Below are positions 17,153 to 25,413 of a stretch of 64,000 bases of DNA, piece by piece. The number at the start of each line of letters is the position of its first letter. Position 1 is the first letter of the stretch. A program made the translations under genes and the position numbers. The notes beneath the pieces were generated by a model. That model was given only the letters and a program-made list of their open reading frames with translations. It searched no databases and had not been told where the DNA came from. The DNA lies in contig OZ244590.1 in the NCBI GenBank assembly GCA_965218205.1, positions 124,001-188,000 on the forward strand, given 5' to 3'. Origin of the DNA: CBDDCA01 sp965218205. GTDB lineage: Bacteria; Spirochaetota; Spirochaetia; WTKD01; G963693115.

Positions 17153-18273
17153 GCGATATTTTCAAAAGAAAAAATGAGCATCTACACATTTGTATCAACG
17201 ATAATGTAGAAACGCATGATACATTACTCTCTACCATACATCCTATACACCGTTCGTTACCAGAACTTACTATAGACGAAATAGATACTTCTACCATATT
17301 TCTAAAACAGCACATACACTATCCTTTTTTTATTTCATGTATGACTGGTGGTTCTCGTAAAGCATATACAATGAACAAACGTTTTGCCGAAGCAGCACAG
17401 CAGTTTGGTATTCCTGTTGGACTAGGGTCAATTCGTATTCTATTAGAAAATAATGCACTGCTTCCTGATTTTCAATTAAAGAACATTGCTCCATCAGTAC
17501 CATTACTTGCAAATCTTGGTGCTGCACAGTTATTGTCTATTCATATATCAGAACTACAGGATATGCTAAAAGAATTAAAAGCAGACGCTATAGTGCTTCA
17601 CTTAAATCCAGCACAAGAATTATGTCAAGAAAACGGAGAACGAAATTTTAGAGGAATACAAGAAGCCATCCATGAGTATATTCATCAAAGTGAAGTGCCT
17701 GTCATTATAAAAGAAACAGGCATGGGAATACATCCAAAAGAAATACAGTTATTGTTAGGATACGGTGCTTCGTATGTTGATATAGCGGGAGCAGGAGGCA
17801 GTAACTGGGCAAGAATAGAATTACAACGATATGCAAGCAATACAGTACAAAAAAATAAAGTATTACAAAAATCGTATTTTGCAGCGTATGATAACTGGGG
17901 ACATCCTACAGGACTGTTGTTGCTTGCCAGCTATGGCATAGAAAGACGTATAGCTTCTGGGGGTATACGTAATGCACATGATATACTTGTAAGTCTACTA
18001 TTAGGAGCAACTATGGCAGGACTTGCACTTCCTATTGTACGTAGTGCCTCTATAAGTCAAAAAGCCTTAGAAACATTCTTGTCAACTATTAGCTCTCAAT
18101 TAAAACAGCTTATGCTACTTATTGGTGCAAAAAAAGTGAAAGATATAGTATCGTGTCCTCTATGGATAGAACCGAGTACTCAAATGCAATTACATGCGTA
18201 CTGTAAAGCAACAGGATGTAGCATGCCTGATGCTATAACAAGCCTTTCGTATAAAGATGAAGAGCATAGATAA
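17149..18273 (+). CDS. fni: Type 2 isopentenyl-diphosphate isomerase
   Basis: An FMN- and NADPH-dependent enzyme that interconverts isopentenyl and dimethylallyl diphosphate. The 374-residue TIM-barrel protein begins with a typical RKNEHLHIC segment. FMN and substrate sites are visible in SCMTGGSRKAY, VGLGSIR, IIKETGMGI, VDIAGAGGSNWARIE and the glycine-rich IASGGIRNAHD. The ATG overlaps the mvaS stop (ATGA), which indicates translational coupling. The type 2 enzyme, unrelated to type 1 Idi, is the form found in several mevalonate-pathway bacteria. Confidence 0.95.
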   Translation: MSDIFKRKNEHLHICINDNVETHDTLLSTIHPIHRSLPELTIDEIDTSTIFLKQHIHYPFFISCMTGGSRKAYTMNKRFAEAAQQFGIPVGLGSIRILLENNALLPDFQLKNIAPSVPLLANLGAAQLLSIHISELQDMLKELKADAIVLHLNPAQELCQENGERNFRGIQEAIHEYIHQSEVPVIIKETGMGIHPKEIQLLLGYGASYVDIAGAGGSNWARIELQRYASNTVQKNKVLQKSYFAAYDNWGHPTGLLLLASYGIERRIASGGIRNAHDILVSLLLGATMAGLALPIVRSASISQKALETFLSTISSQLKQLMLLIGAKKVKDIVSCPLWIEPSTQMQLHAYCKATGCSMPDAITSLSYKDEEHR

Positions 18274-18334
18274 TGTATTTTGGACTGTATTTTTGATTGT
18301 ATTTTGAAATGGAAAAAACTGCTATAGTATATAT

Positions 18335-19639
18335 GTGGACAACAATATAGTCTTACCTGCTACCTTTCGAAAAAAATCTCCTGCAGAACGTCTTACGATG
18401 ATGCGAAAAGCAATACTCTCTTCTCCACAGCTTTCTGATGAAAGCAACAGTGCTCATCAATCTGAGCAAAAAGATACGCTAGAAGAAAAACTTATACACA
18501 TAGAAAACACATTATTATTACCCAATACCATAGTATCTGATATGTCAAATACTATGATTGAATCTGCTATTGGCGGAATAATGATCCCTATAGGGATAGT
18601 GAAAAATGTAAAAGTAAATGGACAGATAGTACATATCCCTATTGCTACCGAAGAAGCCTCAGTCATATCTGCCGCGAGCTATGCAGCAACTATATTATCG
18701 AATGCTACAAAAAAACAGAACAAAGAACAGCACTCGCATGGCATAGTAGCAAAAAGTTCACCTGCATTACAGATAGCCCAAATTAGCTTAGAACAAGTGA
18801 ATGCACAAGGAGAACAATCTCTTACAGAGCAATGGTCAAGAATACAAACAACACTTATGAGTCTCCTGTCTAAAATGCATAAGAGAGGAGGAGGATTGCG
18901 AGGCTCTCAGTTTCGTAGGTTGCTGAGTGGCCTTGTAGTATTTCAGTTTACTGTTGATGTCCGTGACGCAATGGGAGCAAATATTGTAAATAGTGCAGCA
19001 GAAGCTATAGCTCCTTTACTAGAAGAAATTACAGGAGGACATACCCTTGCGGCAATTCTCAGCAACTATAGTGAAGAACGTACCGCAAATGCACATTTTA
19101 TTTTAGAAGAGAAATATTTACCTGCAACACATATTCCCTCACATCTTGCTGCACAAAAAATTGCACACATGAGCCTCTGGGCAAAAGAAGACATGTTTCG
19201 TGCTGTAACGCATAACAAAGGCATTATGAACGGAATATCAGGATTAGCTCTTGCAACAGGAAATGATACACGAGCATTTGAAGCAGCAACGCATGCCTTA
19301 GCAACAAGCAAGGCAGTAGATCCGCATTATTATTCAAGCTACAGTCCCCTCTCTCACTTTGATTATTCAGAAGGACAACTAAAAGCAGAGCTAGAAATAC
19401 CCGCATTACTTGCTACAGTAGGAGGAGCAACTTCACATCCAGTGGCACAGTGGAGCTTTCGGGTGCTTTCTATCAATAGTAATAAAGCAATACAATCGCA
19501 TCAGCTTAACTGTATTGCTGCCGCTTTAGGACTTGCACAAAACTTTGCCGCTCTATTTGCGTTAGTAAGTACTGGCATACAACATGGACACTTACAGTAT
19601 CATCATAAAAAATTACACACAAAATCACCCTTATTATAA
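18335..19639 (+). CDS. mvaA: Hydroxymethylglutaryl-CoA reductase (class II)
   Basis: Reduces HMG-CoA to mevalonate using NAD(P)H. The soluble 434-residue protein lacks the membrane anchor of class I enzymes. Key elements are the catalytic Glu in PIATEEASVISAA, Lys in HNKGIMNG, Asp in ATGNDTRAFEA, the dinucleotide-binding region after VVFQFTVDVRDAMGAN, and a late LALVSTGIQHGH segment. The start is GTG with TATAGT ending 6 bp upstream and no Shine-Dalgarno sequence, so a separate leaderless transcript is likely in addition to read-through from fni 61 bp before. A low-complexity spacer near residues 35-50 is unusual. Confidence 0.95.
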   Translation: MDNNIVLPATFRKKSPAERLTMMRKAILSSPQLSDESNSAHQSEQKDTLEEKLIHIENTLLLPNTIVSDMSNTMIESAIGGIMIPIGIVKNVKVNGQIVHIPIATEEASVISAASYAATILSNATKKQNKEQHSHGIVAKSSPALQIAQISLEQVNAQGEQSLTEQWSRIQTTLMSLLSKMHKRGGGLRGSQFRRLLSGLVVFQFTVDVRDAMGANIVNSAAEAIAPLLEEITGGHTLAAILSNYSEERTANAHFILEEKYLPATHIPSHLAAQKIAHMSLWAKEDMFRAVTHNKGIMNGISGLALATGNDTRAFEAATHALATSKAVDPHYYSSYSPLSHFDYSEGQLKAELEIPALLATVGGATSHPVAQWSFRVLSINSNKAIQSHQLNCIAAALGLAQNFAALFALVSTGIQHGHLQYHHKKLHTKSPLL

Positions 19640-19652
19640 TTGAAACTATCAT

Positions 19653-20654
19653 ATGCAACAACAATTAGCAATTTCAAAAGAAACAATAACAACAACAGCA
19701 GGACCATCACTTGCGCTTATAAAATATTGGGGAAAACAGCCTCAGGGCCTTAATATTCCCTCTTGTACCAGTATTGCAATAACACTTGATACGCTACAAT
19801 CTACTGCAAGTATAACACAAAATCGGCAAACAAAAAAGAATAGCTTTCTCTTAAATGGAAAGGAAACCTCATTAGACTATCTTCTGCCCATTATACAAGC
19901 ACTTACAACAAAGAGAAATGAGGGAAGAAAGCATAAAAATACAGCTATGCCTCCTTTTCTATTAGAAGCAGATAATAATTTCCCTACTGGAGCAGGCCTT
20001 GCAAGCTCAGCGTCAGGAATTGCCGCATGCACTGTAGCGTTGGCACGATATTATGCTATTGAATGCAATAACAAAGAGCTATCACAGCTAGCCCGACTAG
20101 GGTCAGGATCAGCATGTCGTTCAATATTTGGTGGCTTTACGCAATGGCAACAAGGAAGCGATCACGCAACACCGCTAGCATCATGCTCTCATTGGGACAA
20201 TTTACGCATGATAGTGCTTATTATAAGTAACAAAAAAAAATCCATAAGCTCACGGCAAGCAATGTTACAATGTGCTAAACAATCAGTATACTATCCTGCA
20301 TGGGTACGTTACAACAATACCCTCGCAAAAGTAGCACTTACTGCAATACAGAATAAAGACCTAGAAAGTTTAGGAACATGTATGAGACAAAGCTACAATG
20401 CCATGCATGCTACTATGCTCGCTATGAACCCGCCATTATTATATTGGCAAGCAGCCAGTGTACAAGCAATACATCTTGCAGAAACATTACGATCAGATAA
20501 TATACAAGTCTGGGAAACGATGGATGCAGGTCCACAAGTAAAATACCTCACCGAAGAACAACATGTTCCTGCCATACTCTCTGCAATAGACACGCATATG
20601 CCACAATGCAAATATATAGTATGCAAAGTAGGAAAAGGTGTCCAAGCATTGTAA
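19653..20654 (+). CDS. mvaD: Diphosphomevalonate decarboxylase
   Basis: A GHMP-family enzyme that uses ATP to decarboxylate mevalonate diphosphate to isopentenyl diphosphate. The N-terminal SLALIKYWGK, the phosphate loop FPTGAGLASSASGIAA, the substrate-contact segment GSGSACRSIFGGFTQW and the late ETMDAGPQVKYLT are diagnostic. At 333 residues it matches bacterial members. It starts 13 bp after mvaA. There is no clear Shine-Dalgarno sequence. Confidence 0.96.
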   Translation: MQQQLAISKETITTTAGPSLALIKYWGKQPQGLNIPSCTSIAITLDTLQSTASITQNRQTKKNSFLLNGKETSLDYLLPIIQALTTKRNEGRKHKNTAMPPFLLEADNNFPTGAGLASSASGIAACTVALARYYAIECNNKELSQLARLGSGSACRSIFGGFTQWQQGSDHATPLASCSHWDNLRMIVLIISNKKKSISSRQAMLQCAKQSVYYPAWVRYNNTLAKVALTAIQNKDLESLGTCMRQSYNAMHATMLAMNPPLLYWQAASVQAIHLAETLRSDNIQVWETMDAGPQVKYLTEEQHVPAILSAIDTHMPQCKYIVCKVGKGVQAL

Positions 20655-20675
20655 AAAACAGCAGCAAGAAAAAAT

Positions 20676-21773
20676 ATGAACCATAAACAAGAAGAACAGT
20701 ATGTATACAGTGTTCCCTCAAGCATATTACTCTGTGGAGAATACATTATAACAGAAGAGAATGGAGCAGGCATTTGTTTAGGAATAGAACCACGCTCGTA
20801 TCTCCATATAAAAAAAACAAAAGTAGCACAATCTAAAACATCACTGACAATTATGTGTACCTACGCTTCACGTACTGTTACTTTTTTACAAGCCAATGAT
20901 TTTGATTTTTGGAACATAGCCTCAAAGCTAAGCACTCCTCTCTATAAAAAATATCATATGTATAATGAAAATGTAAAAAATAGCATAGCTCTCTTTTCTT
21001 ATAGCACACAACAGTATCACATAGAAGTACATATAGATACCTCACAACTATACGATAAGAAACATAAGCAGAAACTAGGACTCGGTTCAAGTGCAAGCTG
21101 TGCTATACTTAGCTGTGCAGCACACATGATACTCTGTCAGTACGATCCACTACAACATATTGATATGCTCCATGACTTTGCCACTCAATTACACTATGAA
21201 TGGCAACAAAAAAAAGGAAGTGGATATGAACTCTACGCCTCTCTGTATGGAGGAGCAATATTATTACAGCGTCAAAAATATGCAAAAACAACACACATTC
21301 CCGAACATAAAAAAAAGCCTTTCATCCATACAACAGTGCCATTTCCAACACAATTCTCTTGGGTAATGTGGAATAGTCAAAACAACATCTCATCTCGTAC
21401 AGCATTACAAAAATATATACAATGGAAACAACAATATCCAACACAACAGCAACAATGCACACAAAAAATACGTGATACCATAGAAACATATACACAGTGC
21501 AAGACGCACAACGACTACTGTACATGGCTTAGCACTATGCAGAAATTAGGACTTACATTAGGCAAAGCAATAGGACAAAGTGCAAACATAGCACTCCCAA
21601 CAACTGCACATGTAATACAAGCCTACAAAGCATGCGGAGCAGGAAATGAACAAGGCATAGGCATACTTAAGGAAACAGAAAAAGCAAACCAGCACGATAC
21701 AATACACGATACAGTAACAGAACAAACACATACAGTATCAATAAGTGAAGGATTTAGAAAAGAAAATATATAA
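20676..21773 (+). CDS. Phosphomevalonate kinase
   Basis: A GHMP kinase that phosphorylates mevalonate 5-phosphate to the diphosphate. Of 365 residues, the N-terminal SSILLCGEYIITEENGAGIC and the ATP loop KLGLGSSASCAIL define the family, and GSGYELYASLYGGAIL matches phosphomevalonate kinases. The position between mvaD and mvk repeats the order known from Borrelia, which supports the assignment. The coding strand is rich in A and C, unlike most other plus-strand genes of the window. Confidence 0.9.
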   Translation: MNHKQEEQYVYSVPSSILLCGEYIITEENGAGICLGIEPRSYLHIKKTKVAQSKTSLTIMCTYASRTVTFLQANDFDFWNIASKLSTPLYKKYHMYNENVKNSIALFSYSTQQYHIEVHIDTSQLYDKKHKQKLGLGSSASCAILSCAAHMILCQYDPLQHIDMLHDFATQLHYEWQQKKGSGYELYASLYGGAILLQRQKYAKTTHIPEHKKKPFIHTTVPFPTQFSWVMWNSQNNISSRTALQKYIQWKQQYPTQQQQCTQKIRDTIETYTQCKTHNDYCTWLSTMQKLGLTLGKAIGQSANIALPTTAHVIQAYKACGAGNEQGIGILKETEKANQHDTIHDTVTEQTHTVSISEGFRKENI

Positions 21774-21805
21774 GCAAGGAGAGCTACTAAGTGGTATAGT
21801 ATACT

Positions 21806-22969
21806 ATGATTTCTCAGCATAAAAAAAACAACAGTAACAGCACCACTGTCCATGACACAAGCATTACAATAACAGTATGTGGAAAACTTATCTTATTTGG
21901 AGAACATCTTGTATTTTATAATAGCAGTGTCATAGGAATACCCCTGCCCTTGACCTTAAAAGCAACCTTTGTGCATAAAGAATATCAGAACGAAAGAAAA
22001 AATACCATATCGAAGTTTGACATCATAAGTAATTATCCTATCGATACGAGCTTTATTGACTACATACAAAAAGTATGCAAAGAACACTATAAGAAAGAAC
22101 TTCCAAAAAGTAAAGTATATATAGAAAGTACCATACCCATAGGAAGCGGATACGGATCATCTGCGGCATTGTGTGTAGCATTAGCAAAAGGAATACTGCA
22201 TTATCATAAAAATATACCATTAAATACACTATCAAATACACTACAGCCCAATACCAAAAATACGCAACAACAAATAAATGATCATACTCTTGAACAACAA
22301 GGCATATCAAAACAGGATATTTGGCATTTTGCACATCACCTTGAACAATTTTTTCATACTCCTGCATCAGGCATTGATACAGCATTGTGTACATACCAAC
22401 AAGCAATCATGCTTTCTCCCCATCAAGTACCGCAACAAAACAGCAGAAACAAGCATAGCTTTGCACCCCCAGCTATTACAGTACACCCACTAGCAGTTAC
22501 ATCACAAATCCCCCATTGTTTGCATATAGTATCAGCCGTAGTCCTAAGAGAAATACCTGCAAAGAAGCTCATAGCACAGGTACAAAAACAGCTACAACAA
22601 CCATATCAATTACAGACACTACAACAACTACATACTACAGTACTGCATCAGTTACAATCGTACTATACATCGTATAGCACATTGTATAGCAATCATCACA
22701 CCACGATAGCCCCCTTTGACTATCACCGCTTTGCCACTACAGTCAAAGCATTGCAACAGAAACTCTGTGACATAGGACTCTGCACTCCCACAATGCAAAA
22801 GGCAATGCAGATAGCAATGAAAGCAGGAAGCATAGCAACAAAACTAAGCGGAGCAGGAGGAGGAGGAGCGTTTGTCTGTTTTTGTAGCACAAGACAGGAC
22901 GCTCAGAATGTATACAAAGCATTGCAACACTATGCTCCTGTACAGTCTATATGCATACAAGCACTATAA
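21806..22969 (+). CDS. mvk: Mevalonate kinase
   Basis: Phosphorylates mevalonate at C5. The 387-residue GHMP kinase shows GKLILFGEHLVFYNSSV, the ATP loop IPIGSGYGSSAALCVALAKG, catalytic Asp in SGIDTALCTYQQAI and the C-terminal KLSGAGGGGAFVCF. A roughly 20-residue Gln/Asn-rich insertion follows the ATP loop. An AAGGAG lies about 25 bp upstream, too far for the ATG at 21806. Instead an extended -10 (TGGTATAGT) ends 5 bp before it, which suggests an internal promoter and a leaderless start. Confidence 0.95.
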   Translation: MISQHKKNNSNSTTVHDTSITITVCGKLILFGEHLVFYNSSVIGIPLPLTLKATFVHKEYQNERKNTISKFDIISNYPIDTSFIDYIQKVCKEHYKKELPKSKVYIESTIPIGSGYGSSAALCVALAKGILHYHKNIPLNTLSNTLQPNTKNTQQQINDHTLEQQGISKQDIWHFAHHLEQFFHTPASGIDTALCTYQQAIMLSPHQVPQQNSRNKHSFAPPAITVHPLAVTSQIPHCLHIVSAVVLREIPAKKLIAQVQKQLQQPYQLQTLQQLHTTVLHQLQSYYTSYSTLYSNHHTTIAPFDYHRFATTVKALQQKLCDIGLCTPTMQKAMQIAMKAGSIATKLSGAGGGGAFVCFCSTRQDAQNVYKALQHYAPVQSICIQAL

Positions 22970-23006
22970 TGTACGAATAGTAAGAATATATTACACTACA
23001 AATAGT

Positions 23007-23927
23007 ATGAAATACACTGATATAAGTCAAACTATAGGTAACACGCCCGTTATTCATATATCACGATTGTTTCCAAACCGTAATATATGGATAAAAGTGG
23101 AACGCTTTAATCCAGGAGGCAGTCTTAAAGACAGAGTAGCAAAACACATGATTGAACAAGCTGAACTACGAGGGGACATCCATAAAAAAAGTACCATTGT
23201 CGAAGCTACATCAGGTAACACAGGCATAGCACTTGCAATGATAGGAGCAATAAAAGGGTACAGAGTAATATTAGTAATGTCAAAAAAAATGAGTCCCGAA
23301 CGAGTTGCAGTAATGAAATCATTTGGTGCTAAAATAATACTCACTCCTGCCGAAAAAGGAACAAAAGGAGCAGTAAAGAAAGCAGAAGAAATTGTAAAAA
23401 AAATACCATACGCATGGATGCCCAACCAGTTTTCTAATAAAGATTGTATTGACATTCATGTAAACACTACCGCAAAAGAAATAATGGCAGATTTTCCACA
23501 AGGAATAGACTATATAGTAACATCATCAGGAACTGGTGCTCATATAACAGGCATAGCAAAACACTTAAAGAAACACATGAAATCATTAAAAGTATATGCA
23601 GTAGAACCAGATATAAGCCCTGTTATTGCAGGCGGTACGCCCCATGCACATGCTATTGCAGGAGCAGGACCGGGCTTCATTCCCGATAACTTACAATTAC
23701 GCTATATAGATGGGGTAATACATGTAAGTGAAAAACAAGCGTTTCATGCCACCAGCACACTTGCTAAAAAAGAGGGTATCCTTGCTGGTATATCGACTGG
23801 AGCCTCGCTTACCGCAATATCGCGTCTTTACAAACAGAAACAACTTTCTCCTAAAACATGTATTGTAACCTTTAACTATGATCTTGGCGAACGATACCTA
23901 TCAAACGAGCAGTTATTTAATACGTGA
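23007..23927 (+). CDS. cysK: Cysteine synthase family protein
   Basis: A PLP-dependent beta-replacement enzyme that makes cysteine from O-acetylserine and sulfide. From the ATG at 23007 the protein has 306 residues. Visible are ISQTIGNTPVIH, the PLP-lysine motif PGGSLKDRVA, the Asn-containing loop EATSGNTGIALAM, the phosphate-binding SSGTGAHITG and ISTGASLTA. An upstream extension of 45 codons overlaps mvk and lacks family similarity, so it is rejected. A cystathionine beta-synthase-like activity cannot be excluded, and no serine acetyltransferase gene is nearby. It follows mvk by 37 bp. Confidence 0.92.
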   Translation: MKYTDISQTIGNTPVIHISRLFPNRNIWIKVERFNPGGSLKDRVAKHMIEQAELRGDIHKKSTIVEATSGNTGIALAMIGAIKGYRVILVMSKKMSPERVAVMKSFGAKIILTPAEKGTKGAVKKAEEIVKKIPYAWMPNQFSNKDCIDIHVNTTAKEIMADFPQGIDYIVTSSGTGAHITGIAKHLKKHMKSLKVYAVEPDISPVIAGGTPHAHAIAGAGPGFIPDNLQLRYIDGVIHVSEKQAFHATSTLAKKEGILAGISTGASLTAISRLYKQKQLSPKTCIVTFNYDLGERYLSNEQLFNT

Positions 23928-24029
23928 ACTCACAAACAACTTGTAAATTGCTCCTCATCTATAATAAGGTGATATGATATACTATCTATACCAGTCATAG
24001 CATGTAATGATAGTCAGGGGGGAGTACAT

Positions 24030-25202
24030 ATGAATATACATTCAATGCAACTAAAATTACAATCGTTTAGTGAAAAAATGACAGAATATATATCGAACTC
24101 TTTGCTCTTTTGGGCAACTACAGGATACGATAGCACAAACGGAGGATACTATGAAGCCGTAGATTTTCATGGAAATCCCATTAGCTCCTTACACAGACGC
24201 TTTCGTATACACCCCCGAAATATATTTGCACATACTGCAGCAACAGTAAAAGGATATGGCAATTATATAGATACAGCAATACAAGCAACCTCATTTATCA
24301 TGGAAACATGCTGGCAAAAAAAGCAAGGCTTTGCCACCCTTAGCGATAATGAAGGAAACATCATAAACGACACTGTGGTACTCTATGATCAAACATTTAC
24401 ATTACTTGCCTTTGCATGGCTATACCACGCAACACAGGAGAAAGAATACAAATACAATCTCATAACAGTATGGAAAACTATCAATGAGACGCTTTCATAC
24501 GATAAATATGGTTTTGCTACCAGCAATAAAGCAAAGAAACAAAGTGATGCTCTTCTATTACAAAATCCACATATGCATCTTTTTGAAGCATTATTAGATG
24601 TATATCAAATAATGAAAGAAGAATATTGGCTTGCAGAAGCAACTAAAATATACACCCTGTTTAGCAAATTTTTTTATGACAAAGAACATACAGTAGTATT
24701 AGAATACTTACATAAAGACTATAGCCCTCAACATGAAGCCATAGATAAAATAGAGCCAGGACATCATTTTGAATGGGTATGGCTTCTTCATAAATACCGT
24801 ATTCTTCTACGAGATACTATTGATACTGATATGATAGAAAACATCTATAGATTTGCTATGGAACATGGAATATCAAAACAAAATATTCCATACGAAATAG
24901 TACAGCATGATGGTGTTCCTGTAAAATCAACACAGCGTATGTGGGCACAGACCGAACAATTAAAAGCACATCTTGCTATGTACGAATATTCAAAAGATAT
25001 AAAATATATAGATTTTGCAATACAGACCTTAGAAACGCTCAATACCTATTTTTGTTCTCATGATATTTCAGGCGTTTGGTATGATTGCTACGATATACAC
25101 GGAACTATGGTAGCCCCTAATTCTCCTTCTAGTACATTATATCACCTATTTGTCTGTTTAGATGAATTTAACACAGCATGCCGTACTATAATAAACATAT
25201 AA
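24030..25202 (+). CDS. AGE-family sugar epimerase/isomerase
   Basis: A 390-residue protein of the N-acylglucosamine 2-epimerase superfamily, with an (alpha/alpha)6 barrel. It includes mannose isomerase YihS-type, cellobiose 2-epimerase and GlcNAc 2-epimerase. Diagnostic segments are STNGGYYEAVDFHGNP, the arginine-containing HRRFRIHPRNIFAHTAA, QNPHMHLFEALLDVY, the catalytic-site EPGHHFEWVWLLH and RMWAQTEQLKAHLAMYEY. Which sugar it acts on cannot be read from the sequence. A GGGGGGAG site precedes the ATG. It stands alone about 100 bp after cysK. Confidence 0.88.
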   Translation: MNIHSMQLKLQSFSEKMTEYISNSLLFWATTGYDSTNGGYYEAVDFHGNPISSLHRRFRIHPRNIFAHTAATVKGYGNYIDTAIQATSFIMETCWQKKQGFATLSDNEGNIINDTVVLYDQTFTLLAFAWLYHATQEKEYKYNLITVWKTINETLSYDKYGFATSNKAKKQSDALLLQNPHMHLFEALLDVYQIMKEEYWLAEATKIYTLFSKFFYDKEHTVVLEYLHKDYSPQHEAIDKIEPGHHFEWVWLLHKYRILLRDTIDTDMIENIYRFAMEHGISKQNIPYEIVQHDGVPVKSTQRMWAQTEQLKAHLAMYEYSKDIKYIDFAIQTLETLNTYFCSHDISGVWYDCYDIHGTMVAPNSPSSTLYHLFVCLDEFNTACRTIINI

Positions 25203-25340
25203 AATTGCAGTAATAAGCATTTATAGAATGAAAGATATGTATAATAAAACATACAATAAATATTTTTTTGGTTATTGGTGAAGAAAGATGTAATAAAAAA
25301 ATACATTTTTTATAGAAAAAGTAAAAATATTGTAATAATA

Positions 25341-25360
25341 GCTTGACACAGCTTGACATA
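25341..25360 (+). promoter_or_regulatory. Tandem GCTTGACA direct repeat upstream of giant lipoprotein 1
   Basis: GCTTGACACA (25341-25350) is followed at once by GCTTGACATA (25351-25360). Each contains TTGACA. Candidate -10 boxes follow in the ATATACTTATTG stretch, so the repeats may be alternative -35 elements or an operator. Confidence 0.4.
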
Positions 25361-25413
25361 TTACCAATAATATACTTATTGAAGTAAAATAATAAAATTA
25401 TAAGGAGAATTTT

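Noticed and set aside
22872..23006. N-terminal extension of cysteine synthase into mvk
   Set aside because: The extra 45 codons overlap the end of mvk and do not resemble the family; the ATG at 23007 starts the conserved region.
23915..23935. Possible further copy of the dispersed motif (TTTAATACGTGAACTC)
   Set aside because: It overlaps the end of the cysK coding sequence, matches only about 13 bases and lacks the TTTGTCGCA half.
25341..25360. Tandem TTGACA sites as proof of two promoters
   Set aside because: Neither copy has a good -10 at exactly 16-18 bp, so only a possible regulatory repeat is reported.
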